64,000 nt of DNA from Proteus vulgaris (GTDB lineage Bacteria; Pseudomonadota; Gammaproteobacteria; Enterobacterales; Enterobacteriaceae), in contig LR590468.1 in NCBI GenBank assembly GCA_901472505.1, positions 1,426,001-1,490,000 on the forward strand, read 5' to 3'. Position numbers and translations under genes: made by a program. The notes under the pieces are model-generated. The model saw only the letters and a list, made by a program, of their open reading frames with translations. It had not been told where the DNA came from and made no database searches. How positions within the stretch are numbered: position 1 is the first letter of the stretch; every line of letters starts with the position of its first letter. Positions 10,438 to 21,859 of this stretch are shown in pieces.

Positions 10438-11724
10438 TTACAACCCTGTCTCGACTGTAAATATCTGGCGATAACCATCAACATCGCGCATAAATGCAAT
10501 ATATTGGTCATCCGGAGAGAATACAACGGCATCACTACTTGGTGCTTGTGCTGTTTTTTCTGTTAATCGCGTTAGTTCACCCGTTTTTGCATTACATAAC
10601 ATCACGCTGTTATCGCAAATAAAAGTGAGATATTGTCCATTACTATTCCATGTAAAGGCTGACTGAATATCCCAATCCTGCGAGGTGATCTGTTTTATTT
10701 CTTTCGTACTTGGCGAAACGGTATATAACTGTACAACACCATTACCCTCTTTCATTAAGAAAGCAATCGCATCACCTTGAGGTGAACTTCTTAACCAATG
10801 ACGAGGCTGATTTAAAACACCCGCATATTTTCTATTTGCTGTGTTTGTTAGACGGACTTGGTGAATACCTTTAGCAACAGCTGGCATTGTTGTGTCGGTT
10901 CCTGCCAGTGGTTTATCACCTTCAATGCTGAAAGCATGATTATCATCCGGTAAATCCACTAAGAAAATATCAGAAACTTTTTCGCCATCTTCACTCACCG
11001 TATCGCCAATAAAAGCGATCGCCCAACGCTGTTGTGAACCATCAACTTTAGTGTAGCCTTGTGTTCCAATCCAGCACTCTTCATAAGCTTTATTAATTTC
11101 GTCACTTCCCTTTTTCGGATGAGCAACAGTTTGACTTATCACAGTGCAAAAATATTCACCGTCATATTCACGCGGGTGTTTTTTAGCAACATTAACTGCT
11201 TTTAATGGTACCGCGACAGCGACATTACGTTGATCATATTCGCAACCCAGTTCATGCATAATATGGTCATTATAAGTAAAGCTTAAACGTGAACCATCAG
11301 GGCTAAATACATGAACATGCGTACCACCCCGTAATGCCCCTGCTTGATAAGGGGGAGTCAAAGAGCATGCATCGATATTAAAAGCACGATTTTGCTCTGA
11401 TTCATTCACAATCACACCGCGACGGTGATGAAAATCATAATGCCATTCATCGTCTGGGTTTTCAGGGCCATGAATGAAGGCATAACGTACAGGCTCTATT
11501 GGACATACAGTAGCAACACCAACGTGTGCCCCTTGCATGGCTGTGTAAATTATCTGTTGCTGTTTTGTTTTCACATGAATTTTTTCTATGGTTAGACCTG
11601 TAAAAGATCCTCCATTGGGACGTACATCATAGACTAACCACTGGCTATCTGGCGTCCAAACATTTATATTAGTTAACTGATGATGACGGCGATCGAATGT
11701 AATCTGGTGTTCCTGAAAAGACAT
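10438..11724 (-). CDS. yidR: YidR-like beta-propeller protein (DUF3748)
   Basis: This 428-residue protein resembles TolB/WD40-like propellers: repeated blocks of about 40-50 residues carry patterns such as TPDSQWLVYDVRP, SPDGSRLSFTYND, SPQGDAIAFLMKEG, NSNGQYLTFICDN and SPDDQYIAFMRD. It matches the DUF3748 family of E. coli YidR in length and style. The start at MSFQEHQITFD (11724) has AAGGATAAAT directly upstream and is preferred to the ATG ten codons earlier. No signal peptide is seen, so it is probably cytoplasmic. Function unknown. In E. coli yidR neighbours yidQ; here they are 8 kb apart with the glyQS block between. Confidence 0.8.
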   Translation of the reverse strand: MSFQEHQITFDRRHHQLTNINVWTPDSQWLVYDVRPNGGSFTGLTIEKIHVKTKQQQIIYTAMQGAHVGVATVCPIEPVRYAFIHGPENPDDEWHYDFHHRRGVIVNESEQNRAFNIDACSLTPPYQAGALRGGTHVHVFSPDGSRLSFTYNDHIMHELGCEYDQRNVAVAVPLKAVNVAKKHPREYDGEYFCTVISQTVAHPKKGSDEINKAYEECWIGTQGYTKVDGSQQRWAIAFIGDTVSEDGEKVSDIFLVDLPDDNHAFSIEGDKPLAGTDTTMPAVAKGIHQVRLTNTANRKYAGVLNQPRHWLRSSPQGDAIAFLMKEGNGVVQLYTVSPSTKEIKQITSQDWDIQSAFTWNSNGQYLTFICDNSVMLCNAKTGELTRLTEKTAQAPSSDAVVFSPDDQYIAFMRDVDGYRQIFTVETGL

Positions 11725-11860
11725 ATTTATCCTTATCGGGAAATAAATTTCCACATTATAAAAACTAATTAATTTTACCTGGCACTAAAAAAATTCAGTC
11801 GAGACTTTTTCGCAAGGTAATTACTCTATCCTCACTAAATAGTCAGAAAATTAAAAAATC

Positions 11861-12478
11861 ATGTTACTTAGTGTTCTCTATATTATTGGTATTACTGCAG
11901 AAGCCATGACCGGTGCGCTTGCTGCTGGTCGTCGTAAAATGGATGTTTTTGGCGTCATTATTATTGCCTCTGCAACCGCCATTGGTGGAGGCTCTGTCAG
12001 AGATATTCTCCTCGGCCATTACCCACTAGGTTGGGTTAAGCATCCTGAATATATTGTCACTGTTGCATGTGCTGCTGTTATCACCATGTGGGTTGCTCCC
12101 ATGATGAAACATCTACAGCGACTCTTTCTTATCCTAGATGCCATTGGTCTCATGGTTTTCTCTATTATCGGCGCACAAATTGCACTCGATATGGAGTATG
12201 GCCCAATTATTGCTGCGATTGCCGCGGTGATTACAGGTGCTTTTGGTGGTGTATTAAGGGATATGCTTTGTAATACCATTCCTCTGGTTTTCCAAAAAGA
12301 AATTTATGCCGGTATCGCTTTTGGCGCCGCATGGCTTTATATGGGATTACTGTTTTATACACCATTACCAAGAGACGTCATTATCATCATTACCCTTATT
12401 GCAGGATTGACGGCTCGACTTCTCGCTATTCGTTATAAATTGGGCTTACCTGTCTTTAATTACGAGAATCAAGATTAA
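11861..12478 (+). CDS. yicG: TRIC-family (UPF0126) membrane protein YicG
   Basis: This 205-residue inner-membrane protein has two repeats of three helices plus a last helix, the UPF0126/TRIC cation-channel layout. The duplicated glycine motif is clear: [14 protein letters not shown] (about residues 42-55) and [14 protein letters not shown] (about 126-139). Bacterial relatives conduct monovalent cations, and YicG has also been linked to glycine uptake in E. coli; the substrate here is open. It has the same length as E. coli YicG and precedes gmk as there, but without ligB in between. Confidence 0.9.
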   Translation: MLLSVLYIIGITAEAMTGALAAGRRKMDVFGVIIIASATAIGGGSVRDILLGHYPLGWVKHPEYIVTVACAAVITMWVAPMMKHLQRLFLILDAIGLMVFSIIGAQIALDMEYGPIIAAIAAVITGAFGGVLRDMLCNTIPLVFQKEIYAGIAFGAAWLYMGLLFYTPLPRDVIIIITLIAGLTARLLAIRYKLGLPVFNYENQD

Positions 12479-13407
<929 letters not shown>

Positions 13408-13461
13408 GTTAACTTTCAGTATTATGCCCAGTCATTTCGTTAATGGTGGAGTAACACAAAT

Positions 13462-13737
13462 ATGGCACGCGTAACCGTTCAAGACGCTGTAGAAAAAATT
13501 GGTAACCGTTTTGACCTTGTTCTGGTCGCAGCACGTCGTGCGCGTCAGTTACAAGTTGGCGCTAAAGATCCTTTAGTTCCAGAAGAAAATGATAAAATGA
13601 CTGTTGTCGCGCTACGTGAAATTGAAGAAGGCCTGATTAACGGTAAAATTCTTGATGCTCGTGAACGTCAAGAGCAGCAAGAGCAAGAAGCAGCAGAATT
13701 ACAAGCTGTTTCAGCGATTGCGGAAGGTCGTCGTTAA
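13462..13737 (+). CDS. rpoZ: RNA polymerase omega subunit
   Basis: This 91-residue subunit helps assemble RNA polymerase and forms one of the ppGpp sites. It begins [20 protein letters not shown] with GTGGAG upstream, and it contains the family core RARQLQ and [13 protein letters not shown], with the usual acidic/glutamine-rich C-terminus. The MAR(V)TVQ start at the ppGpp site is conserved. It lies 54 bases after gmk and 29 before spoT. Confidence 0.97.
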   Translation: MARVTVQDAVEKIGNRFDLVLVAARRARQLQVGAKDPLVPEENDKMTVVALREIEEGLINGKILDARERQEQQEQEAAELQAVSAIAEGRR

Positions 13738-13766
13738 TCGTTTTATAAAATAGGGGTAGGTCTGCC

Positions 13767-15893
13767 TTGTACCTGTTTGAAAGCCTGAATCAAATCGTTC
13801 AAAAATACTTGCCATCAGAGCAAGTTGAACAACTTAAAAAAGCCTTTATCGTCGCCCGAAATGCCCACGAGGGACAAACTCGTTCAAGTGGTGAGCCTTA
13901 TATTACTCACCCTGTTGCGGTTGCGTGTATTCTCGCAGATATGCGATTAGACCACCAAACGCTGATGGCGGCGTTGTTGCATGATGTTATCGAAGATACG
14001 CCTGCAACCTTTCAAGATATCGAAACTCTTTTTGGTAGTACAGTGGCCGATCTTGTTGAAGGTGTTTCTAAACTGGATAAATTAAAGTTTAGAGACAAAA
14101 AAGAGGCTCAGGCTGAAAACTTTCGTAAAATGATTATGGCGATGGTAAAAGATATCCGCGTCATTTTAATCAAACTGGCAGACCGAACTCACAATATGCG
14201 CACTCTGGGTTCATTGCGCCCAGATAAACGTCGCCGTATTGCTCGCGAAACACTCGAAATCTATAGCCCTCTGGCACATCGTTTAGGTATACATCATATC
14301 AAGACAGAGCTTGAAGAACTGGGTTTCGAGGCGCTACACCCTAATCGTTACCGAGTGATAAAAGAAGTCGTTAAGGCTGCTCGAGGTAACCGAAAAGAGA
14401 TGATTAATAAAATCCTCTCTGAAATTGAAGGTCGCCTGACAGAAGCACATATCGAATGCAAAGTTAACGGTCGCGAAAAACACCTCTACTCTATCTATCG
14501 CAAAATGTTGCTAAAAGAGCAACGTTTTCACTCGATTATGGATATCTATGCCTTTCGCGTTATCGTGAAAGAAGTCGATACCTGTTATCGCGTATTAGGT
14601 CAAATGCACAGTCTTTATAAACCACGTCCGGGGCGAGTTAAAGACTATATTGCTATCCCTAAAGCTAACGGCTATCAATCTCTTCATACATCACTTATTG
14701 GCCCACATGGTGTGCCAGTTGAAGTGCAAATTCGCACTGAAGATATGGATCAAATGGCTGAAATGGGGGTTGCAGCACATTGGGCTTATAAAGAGCAAGG
14801 TGAACAACCGGGTACAACCGCACAAGTAAGAGCTCAACGCTGGATGCAAAGTCTACTTGAATTGCAACAAAGCGCAGGTAGCTCATTTGAATTTATCGAA
14901 AACGTAAAATCAGACCTTTTTCCTGATGAAATCTACGTTTTCACCCCAGAAGGTCGCATTGTTGAATTACCAACGGGGGCGACGCCTGTCGATTTTGCGT
15001 ATGCTGTACACACTGATATTGGTCATGCGTGTGTGGGTGCAAGAGTTGATAGACAACCTTATCCACTTTCACAATCGCTACGCACAGGACAAACCGTTGA
15101 AATTATTACGGCTCCAGGTGCAAGACCGAATGCGGCTTGGCTAAACTTTGTCGTCAGTTCAAGAGCCCGCTCTAAAATTCGCCAACTACTGAAAAATTTA
15201 AAACGCGAAGACTCCATTAATTTAGGCCGCCGTTTATTGAATCATGCTCTAGGTGAGCATAAGCTCACTGATATTTCAGCCGAGAATATTGAGCGTGAAT
15301 TGAAGCGAATGAAGCTTCATTCCATTGATGACTTAATGGCTGAGATTGGTTTAGGTAACACTATGAGTGTTGTTGTCGCGCGTAATTTATTAATTGATAG
15401 CCACAATCAAGATGATAACGCACAAACAAATGCAACTAATGATGAAACACCTAAACTGCCAATTAAAGGTGCCGATGGCGTATTGATCTCCTTTGCTAAA
15501 TGTTGTCGTCCTATTCCAGGTGATCCTATCGTGGCACATATTAGCCCAGGAAAAGGCTTGGTTATTCACCATGAATCTTGTCGTAATATTCGTGGTTATC
15601 AGAAAGAGCCTGAAAAATTCATGCCTGTCGAATGGGATAAAGAGATCAACAGTGATTTCATTACTGAAATCAAAGTCGATATGATTAACCATCAAGGTGC
15701 ATTAGCAAACTTAACCGCCGCAATCAATGATGCAAATTCAAGTATTCAAAGTATGAATACAGAAGAAAAAGATGGTCGTGTGTATTGTGCTTTTATTCGC
15801 TTAACTGCGAAAGACAGAATTCAATTAGCCAATATCATGCGTAAACTTCGCATCATGCCTGATGTTCTGCGCGTTAGCCGCAATAAAAACTAA
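13767..15893 (+). CDS. spoT: Bifunctional (p)ppGpp synthetase/hydrolase SpoT
   Basis: This 708-residue enzyme controls the stringent-response alarmone. It has an HD hydrolase domain (LLHDVIEDTP at 71-79; the RDKKEAQAENFRK segment), a synthetase-like domain (about 200-350), a TGS domain with VFTPEGRIVELPTGATPVDFA (about 393-450), a helical/conserved-cysteine region (FAKCCRPIPGD and HHESC) and a C-terminal ACT domain. The start codon is TTG at 13767 with GGGGTAGG upstream, giving MYLFESLNQ as in E. coli. trmH starts three bases after the stop, so the two are coupled. Confidence 0.97.
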   Translation: MYLFESLNQIVQKYLPSEQVEQLKKAFIVARNAHEGQTRSSGEPYITHPVAVACILADMRLDHQTLMAALLHDVIEDTPATFQDIETLFGSTVADLVEGVSKLDKLKFRDKKEAQAENFRKMIMAMVKDIRVILIKLADRTHNMRTLGSLRPDKRRRIARETLEIYSPLAHRLGIHHIKTELEELGFEALHPNRYRVIKEVVKAARGNRKEMINKILSEIEGRLTEAHIECKVNGREKHLYSIYRKMLLKEQRFHSIMDIYAFRVIVKEVDTCYRVLGQMHSLYKPRPGRVKDYIAIPKANGYQSLHTSLIGPHGVPVEVQIRTEDMDQMAEMGVAAHWAYKEQGEQPGTTAQVRAQRWMQSLLELQQSAGSSFEFIENVKSDLFPDEIYVFTPEGRIVELPTGATPVDFAYAVHTDIGHACVGARVDRQPYPLSQSLRTGQTVEIITAPGARPNAAWLNFVVSSRARSKIRQLLKNLKREDSINLGRRLLNHALGEHKLTDISAENIERELKRMKLHSIDDLMAEIGLGNTMSVVVARNLLIDSHNQDDNAQTNATNDETPKLPIKGADGVLISFAKCCRPIPGDPIVAHISPGKGLVIHHESCRNIRGYQKEPEKFMPVEWDKEINSDFITEIKVDMINHQGALANLTAAINDANSSIQSMNTEEKDGRVYCAFIRLTAKDRIQLANIMRKLRIMPDVLRVSRNKN

Positions 15894-15895
15894 TC

Positions 15896-16618
15896 ATGAA
15901 TTCAATTCGATATGCCCGCATCTGCCAAATGATGGCAATGCGGCAACCCGACCTGACAGTTTGCCTTGAAGAAGTGCATAAATCCCATAATGTGGCAGCA
16001 GTCATAAGAACAGCTGATGCCGTGGGTATTCCTAAAATTCATGCTATTTGGCCTGAAGAAAAAATGCGAATGCTCATCTCCCCCGCAGCAGGAAGTAACA
16101 GTTGGGTAAATGTCGAAACGCACCCTTCAATCACTGATGCCGTGAATGTCTTTCGTACTCAAGGTATGCAAGTTCTTGCGACACATCTCTCAGATAAAGC
16201 TGTCGATTTCCGCGAGATTGATTACACTCGCCCAACTTGTATTATTATGGGACAGGAAAAAACAGGTATCTCACAAGATGCTATCGCACTTGCCGATCAA
16301 GATATCATTGTTCCTATGATGGGTATGGTGCAATCACTGAATGTTTCGGTTGCCAGTGCTTTAATTTTGTATGAAGCACAACGACAACGCCAGGCCGCGG
16401 GTATGTATAATCGAACAGAGAGCGCCCTGACAAAAGAACAACAACAAATTCTGCTATTTGAAGGTGGATACCCAGTATTGGCTGAAGTTTCTCGCCGAAA
16501 AGGCCTGCCTCGCCCATACATTAATGATCGTGGTGAAATAGAAGCACCTGACTCATGGTGGGCTGAAATGCAAATGACACAAAAACAACTTAGGAAATTA
16601 AAAAAGACGGAGTATTGA
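15896..16618 (+). CDS. trmH: tRNA (guanosine-18-2'-O)-methyltransferase
   Basis: This 240-residue SPOUT methyltransferase makes Gm18 in tRNAs. The SPOUT motifs are visible: motif 1 with HNVAAVIRTADAVG (Asn and Arg of the active site), motif 2 IIMGQEKTGIS, and motif 3 IVPMMGMVQSLNVSVASALILY, which forms the SAM knot. The C-terminus is about a dozen residues longer than in E. coli and lysine-rich. It follows spoT by three bases and precedes recG by four, as in E. coli. Confidence 0.96.
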   Translation: MNSIRYARICQMMAMRQPDLTVCLEEVHKSHNVAAVIRTADAVGIPKIHAIWPEEKMRMLISPAAGSNSWVNVETHPSITDAVNVFRTQGMQVLATHLSDKAVDFREIDYTRPTCIIMGQEKTGISQDAIALADQDIIVPMMGMVQSLNVSVASALILYEAQRQRQAAGMYNRTESALTKEQQQILLFEGGYPVLAEVSRRKGLPRPYINDRGEIEAPDSWWAEMQMTQKQLRKLKKTEY

Positions 16619-16622
16619 TCCC

Positions 16623-18710
16623 ATGAAAGGAAAACTGCTTGATGCAATCCCCTTAACCACTCTTCACGGCGTAGGTGCAAGTCAGGCAGACAAGCTGGCA
16701 AAAATAGGGCTTGTGACTATTGAGGATTTATTACTCCACCTTCCTTTGCGTTATGAAGATCAAACACATTTATATGCCATTAGTGATCTCCTTCCCGGTA
16801 TTCCTGCGACTGTTTCAGGTGAAATCTTAAGAACCGAGGTCAGTTTTGGCCGACGAAAAATGATGACCTGCCAAATTTCTGATGGCTCAGGAATTTTAAC
16901 GCTCCGATTTTTTAACTTTACGGCGGCGATGAAAAATAACCTTGCTCAAGGTAAACAAGTCACGGCCTATGGCGAGGTTAAACGTGGAAGTAGAGGCCCT
17001 GAAATTATTCATCCTGAATATAAAATTAAAGTGGCTGGTGCTGAAGTTAAACTGCAAGAAACTCTCACTCCCATCTATTCAACGACAGAAGGCTTACGCC
17101 AAACATCATTACGTAAATTAATAGAGCAAGCATTAGAATTACTTGATACCTGTGCTATTAACGAATTATTACCTGAGCAATTTATTCATGGTTTACCCCC
17201 GCTAGCCACAGCATTACGTACTTTACATAATCCGCCTCCTGATATCGCTTTTGCTGAACTTGAGAAAGGACAGCATCCTGCGCAAAAAAGGCTAATTATT
17301 GAAGAATTGCTAGCTCACAATCTAGGTATGCTCAATGCAAGAGCTGGTGCACAATCTTATCGTGCAGAGCCATTGTTTATGCCATATACATCAACATTAC
17401 GTCAGCAATTTCTCGCCTCTCTCCCCTTTACCCCGACTAATGCACAACAACGTGTCGTCAATGAGATAGAAACAGATTTAGAAAAAGACTATCCAATGAT
17501 GCGATTGATCCAAGGAGATGTAGGCTCAGGTAAAACGCTAGTTGCCGCATTAAGTGCGTTACGTGCTATTGCTAATGGTAAGCAAGTGGCTTTAATGGCA
17601 CCAACAGAATTGTTAGCAGAGCAACATGCATTAACCTTTAGAAAATGGTTTGAGCCTTTTGGTATCCAAGTAGGTTGGCTAGCAGGAAAACAGAAAGGGA
17701 AAGCCCGCGAAACACAGCAAAATGCCATTGCGAATGGTGAAGTATCGATCATTATTGGAACACATGCGATTTTCCAAGAACAAGTTAAATTTCACTCTCT
17801 AGCCTTAGTGATCATTGATGAACAACACCGTTTTGGAGTACACCAACGTCTCGCTTTATGGAAAAAAGGTGAAGAGCAAGGCTTTCATCCTCACCAATTA
17901 GTAATGACAGCAACCCCGATCCCACGTACCTTAGCGATGACCGCTTATGCCGATATGGATACGTCTATCATCGACGAATTACCGCCGGGGCGTACGCCTG
18001 TTACTACTGTCGCTATCCCTGATACTCGCCGTAATGACATTATTGAACGCATCAGACTGGCTTGCACAGAAGAGAATCGACAAGCCTATTGGGTATGCAC
18101 CCTAATTGAAGATTCTGAAGTGCTTGAAGCGCAAGCAGCCCAAGTTATCTATGATGAACTAACAATAGCACTCCCTGAAATCAAAGTAGGATTGGTACAT
18201 GGGCGAATGAAGCCCACAGAGAAACAAGCTGTAATGGCGGCATTTAAAGAAAATGAATTACACCTCCTCGTTGCAACAACTGTTATTGAAGTTGGTGTCG
18301 ATGTACCTAACGCCAGTTTGATGATTATTGATAACCCTGAAAGATTAGGTCTTGCGCAATTACATCAACTACGTGGTCGTGTTGGCCGTGGTGCGATTGC
18401 CTCTCATTGTGTTTTACTTTATAAAACCCCCTTAACGCAGACCGCTCGTTTACGATTACAGGTATTAAGAGACAGCAATGATGGCTTTGTCATTGCCCAA
18501 AAAGATCTCGAAATTCGTGGCCCTGGTGAGCTTCTAGGTACTAAGCAAACAGGTAATGTACAATTTAAAGTGGCTGATTTATTACGCGATCAGGGACTCA
18601 TTCCTGAAGTACAACGTATTGCACGTTACCTACATGAACATTACCCTAAGCATTCACAAGCCTTAATCGAACGCTGGTTACCGACTAAAACACAGTATAG
18701 CCAAGCATAA
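16623..18710 (+). CDS. recG: ATP-dependent DNA helicase RecG
   Basis: This 695-residue superfamily 2 helicase remodels stalled forks and branched DNA. In order, there is an N-terminal wedge/OB domain (about 1-250), a DEAD-like helicase core with Walker A GDVGSGKT (about residue 298-305) and Walker B DEQH followed by RFG, motif III MTATPIPRTLA, a C-terminal helicase domain with VVATTVIEVGVDVPNA-type motif V and LHQLRGRVGRG motif VI, and the TRG region. Length matches E. coli (693). It is the last gene of the block. Confidence 0.97.
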   Translation: MKGKLLDAIPLTTLHGVGASQADKLAKIGLVTIEDLLLHLPLRYEDQTHLYAISDLLPGIPATVSGEILRTEVSFGRRKMMTCQISDGSGILTLRFFNFTAAMKNNLAQGKQVTAYGEVKRGSRGPEIIHPEYKIKVAGAEVKLQETLTPIYSTTEGLRQTSLRKLIEQALELLDTCAINELLPEQFIHGLPPLATALRTLHNPPPDIAFAELEKGQHPAQKRLIIEELLAHNLGMLNARAGAQSYRAEPLFMPYTSTLRQQFLASLPFTPTNAQQRVVNEIETDLEKDYPMMRLIQGDVGSGKTLVAALSALRAIANGKQVALMAPTELLAEQHALTFRKWFEPFGIQVGWLAGKQKGKARETQQNAIANGEVSIIIGTHAIFQEQVKFHSLALVIIDEQHRFGVHQRLALWKKGEEQGFHPHQLVMTATPIPRTLAMTAYADMDTSIIDELPPGRTPVTTVAIPDTRRNDIIERIRLACTEENRQAYWVCTLIEDSEVLEAQAAQVIYDELTIALPEIKVGLVHGRMKPTEKQAVMAAFKENELHLLVATTVIEVGVDVPNASLMIIDNPERLGLAQLHQLRGRVGRGAIASHCVLLYKTPLTQTARLRLQVLRDSNDGFVIAQKDLEIRGPGELLGTKQTGNVQFKVADLLRDQGLIPEVQRIARYLHEHYPKHSQALIERWLPTKTQYSQA

Positions 18711-18781
18711 GATCATTCTTTGCATCGCCTTAACATGCCGTTAAACTCGATTCAGCGTGATATTGAAATAGAACATCCCAT

Positions 18782-18820
18782 AAAAAAACACCCCAATGCT
18801 GAAAACCAACAATGGGGTGC
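18782..18820 (-). terminator. Terminator of gltS
   Basis: On the minus strand GCACCCCA...TGGGGTG forms a stem followed by TTTTTTTATGG, about 40 bases past the gltS stop. It may also slow plus-strand transcripts leaving recG. Confidence 0.8.
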
Positions 18821-18860
18821 TATTTAATACAGAGATACTTCTTCAGTGATAACGGTAAAA

Positions 18861-20075
18861 CTATCCTGCTATAGGTGTAAAGAATGGCAATAGTAGATAC
18901 AGCTTGATCACTATTGCATTCACAATATCAATAAAGAACGCACCAACCATTGGTACGACTAAGAACGCTAGATGAGAAGGCCCAAAACGATCCGTAACGG
19001 CTTGCATATTGGCAATTGCCGTTGGTGTTGCCCCTAAACCAAAACCACAGTGACCCGCAGCTAAAACCGCCGCATCGTAATTTTTACCCATTACTCGGAA
19101 TGTCACAAAAATAGCGTATAGCGCCATGACACCCGCTTGAACGCCAAGGATAACCAACATAGGTATCGCCAGAGATGCAAGCTCCCATAATTTCAAGCTC
19201 ATTAATGCCATCGCTAAGAATAACGATAAACTTACGTTACCTAAAACGGACACAGCTCTATCAAAAACACGATAGAAACCAAGCATTGACAGGCTATTAC
19301 TTAAAATAACGCCGATAAACAGGACACACACAAAGGTCGGTAATGAGAATGCAGTACCTTCTAATAATTGAGAAAGGAATGTACCCGCCATTAAACAAAT
19401 CGCGATCATCGCAATGGTTTCTAACAAGACCATTGACGTGATCATTCTGCCTGTAGTGGGTTTCTCAAACGCTGTTGGCATTTCATGGTCGTCAGCGCCT
19501 AATCCTGGCGTTGGAATATTTTTGATTAAGTAGCGCGCAACAGGGCCACCAATCAATCCTCCCAAAACTAAACCAAAGGTTGCACACGCCATCGCTACTT
19601 CAGATGCACTCATGAAGCCATAGTTTTCAACAAACGTTTTACCCCAAGCCGCTCCTGTACCATGACCACCCGATAATGTAATCGAGCCTGCAAGTAATCC
19701 CATTAATGGATCAAGACCTAACATTTTTGCTAGCGCGATACCAACGGTATTTTGTACTAACAACAACCCAACAACGACAAAGACGAAAATAAAAAGCGCT
19801 TTTCCTCCGGCCTTTAAGCTCGCGAGATTTGCGTTTAACCCGATTGTTGCAAAGAAGGCTAGCATTAATGGATCTTTAAGTGACAGATCAAAACTCACTT
19901 CCCAATCCATAAAAGATTTGAATGCTAATAGAAGAACTGCAACAAGTAGCCCACCTGCAACAGGTTCTGGGATCGTATACCGTTCTAAAAAAGGAACAGA
20001 TTTCACTAACTTACGTCCGATCAAGAGAACCAAAGTGGCCGCAACCAGCGTGCCATAAACATCAAGATGATACAT
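18861..20075 (-). CDS. gltS: Sodium/glutamate symporter
   Basis: This 404-residue inner-membrane Na+-dependent glutamate carrier (ESS family) begins MYHLDVYGTLVAATLVLLIGR as in E. coli GltS (401). It has two inverted membrane domains of about five helices each. The conserved re-entrant loops are visible: SGGHGTGAAWG in the first half and GHCGFGLGATPTAIANM in the second. It is encoded opposite to recG and divergently from xanP, the same order as E. coli. Confidence 0.96.
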   Translation of the reverse strand: MYHLDVYGTLVAATLVLLIGRKLVKSVPFLERYTIPEPVAGGLLVAVLLLAFKSFMDWEVSFDLSLKDPLMLAFFATIGLNANLASLKAGGKALFIFVFVVVGLLLVQNTVGIALAKMLGLDPLMGLLAGSITLSGGHGTGAAWGKTFVENYGFMSASEVAMACATFGLVLGGLIGGPVARYLIKNIPTPGLGADDHEMPTAFEKPTTGRMITSMVLLETIAMIAICLMAGTFLSQLLEGTAFSLPTFVCVLFIGVILSNSLSMLGFYRVFDRAVSVLGNVSLSLFLAMALMSLKLWELASLAIPMLVILGVQAGVMALYAIFVTFRVMGKNYDAAVLAAGHCGFGLGATPTAIANMQAVTDRFGPSHLAFLVVPMVGAFFIDIVNAIVIKLYLLLPFFTPIAG

Positions 20076-20248
20076 TTATGTACCCCGTCTTATTTGTTAA
20101 TTTTATATAAAAATACTACGACGCTAAGTTCATCCATAAACAACGCCAAAAGCAGGTATCCCCGATTAGAAAAAAAAACGGAGACAAACACAAGTTAAAA
20201 CATATAAAAATGTGAGCGCCTCTTATGCATTTTGATAACATCATTTTC

Positions 20249-20264
20249 ACGCAAACGATTGCTT
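20249..20264 (+). promoter_or_regulatory. PurR operator upstream of xanP
   Basis: ACGCAAACGATTGCTT fits the PurR consensus ANGCAANCGNTTNCNT at every fixed position. It lies about 55 bases before the xanP start, so PurR with hypoxanthine or guanine bound is expected to repress xanP. Confidence 0.85.
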
Positions 20265-20316
20265 TTGTGGCGCAGATCATTAAAATACCGTTTTTGTCGA
20301 ATAAGAAATTCACACC

Positions 20317-21708
20317 ATGGTTACTTCAGAAAATCAAAAATTGCCTAAAGATAGTGATGTTTCAGTTAAAAAAAATAGCGAGCTTCTTTTTGCTTTAGAA
20401 GAAAAACCGCCATTAGCTCAAACGCTTTTTGCCGCATGTCAGCACCTTTTAGCCATGTTTGTCGCAGTTATTACTCCCGCAATTTTAATTTGCCAAGCAT
20501 TAGGACTACCGGCACACGATACCCAACGCATTATTAGTATGTCTTTATTTGCATCAGGTATTGCCTCTTTAATACAAATTCGTGCGTGGGGGCCAATTGG
20601 TTCAGGATTATTATCGATCCAAGGAACTAGTTTTAACTTTGTTGCGCCTTTAATCATGGGGGGCTTAGCTCTTAAAAATGGCGGTGCCGATATTCCAACA
20701 ATGATGGCAGCCCTTTTTGGAACCTTAATGATCGCCTCATTAACAGAAATCGTCCTTTCACGCGTACTTCACCTAGCAAGACGTATCATTACGCCTTTAG
20801 TTTCAGGTGTAGTCGTGATGATTATTGGTCTATCATTAATTCAAGTCGGATTAACGTCTATAGGTGGCGGTTATGCTGCTATCGAAAATAATACTTTTGG
20901 CTCACCACAGAACTTATTGTTAGCAGGCTCTGTACTTATCGTCATTATTTTACTAAACCGACAAAAAAACCCTTATTTACGCGTTGCCTCTTTAGTTATT
21001 GCAATGGCAGTGGGTTATGTTCTTGCTTGGGCTTTAGATATGTTACCCACACCCGCAGAACATCAAGAAACACCGCTGATCACGATCCCTGAGCCATTTT
21101 ATTATGGCCTATCATTTGATTGGAATTTACTTATTCCTTTAATGCTGGTGTTTATGATCACTTCGCTAGAAACCATTGGTGATATCACGGCAACTTCTGA
21201 TGTTTCAGAGCAGCCCGTCAGTGGTCCCTTATATATGAAGCGCATCAAAGGGGGTGTATTAGCTAATGGAATTAACTCCATGGTTTCAGCATTTTTCAAT
21301 ACCTTCCCAAACTCTTGCTTTGGTCAAAATAATGGTGTAATTCAATTAACAGGCGTTGCTAGTCGTTATGTAGGTTATGTTGTAGCAGCAATGCTTGTTA
21401 TTTTAGGCTTATTTCCATTCGTTGCGGAATTTGTGCAACGAATTCCTGAGCCTGTATTGGGTGGGGCAACATTAGTCATGTTCGGTACGATTGCCGCATC
21501 TGGTGTACGTATCGTTTCTAAAGAAGCATTAAATCGCCGAGCAATTATGATCCTTGCGATTTCACTTGCTGTGGGATTAGGCGTTTCACAACAACCTCAA
21601 ATATTACAGTTTGCACCTGATTGGTTAAAAACTTTACTCTCATCAGGTATTGCCGCGGGTGGTTTAACAGCCATTATTTTAAATCTGATTTTTCCACCAG
21701 AAAAATAA
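20317..21708 (+). CDS. xanP: Xanthine permease
   Basis: This 463-residue NCS2-family proton-driven xanthine transporter is an inner-membrane protein. Features include about 14 helices, the NCS2 substrate motif with [10 protein letters not shown] (TM3), the glutamate in [15 protein letters not shown] (TM8), and the signature [21 protein letters not shown] (only part quoted) near TM9-10. Length and start ([11 protein letters not shown]) match E. coli XanP. Gene order gltS-xanP-yicH matches E. coli apart from an extra gene before yicH. A perfect-consensus PurR box precedes it. Confidence 0.95.
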   Translation: MVTSENQKLPKDSDVSVKKNSELLFALEEKPPLAQTLFAACQHLLAMFVAVITPAILICQALGLPAHDTQRIISMSLFASGIASLIQIRAWGPIGSGLLSIQGTSFNFVAPLIMGGLALKNGGADIPTMMAALFGTLMIASLTEIVLSRVLHLARRIITPLVSGVVVMIIGLSLIQVGLTSIGGGYAAIENNTFGSPQNLLLAGSVLIVIILLNRQKNPYLRVASLVIAMAVGYVLAWALDMLPTPAEHQETPLITIPEPFYYGLSFDWNLLIPLMLVFMITSLETIGDITATSDVSEQPVSGPLYMKRIKGGVLANGINSMVSAFFNTFPNSCFGQNNGVIQLTGVASRYVGYVVAAMLVILGLFPFVAEFVQRIPEPVLGGATLVMFGTIAASGVRIVSKEALNRRAIMILAISLAVGLGVSQQPQILQFAPDWLKTLLSSGIAAGGLTAIILNLIFPPEK

Positions 21709-21723
21709 TTAGAAAATCAGTCT

Positions 21724-21765
21724 ATAAAGCGTTATTTCTCCGATTAAGAAATAACGCTTTATCTT
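21724..21765 (+). terminator. Terminator of xanP
   Basis: AAAGCGTTATTTCT at 21726 pairs with AGAAATAACGCTTT ending near 21760, a 14-bp perfect stem, followed by ATCTTC. The poor U tract makes the strength uncertain. Confidence 0.7.
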
Positions 21766-21859
21766 CAAATTCAAAGTGATGGGTGTTTTTATACAAGCAT
21801 TTTCCTTTCTGTTGCAGTAATTAATACTTATGATTTAACTGATGATAAAAGGAAAAGAG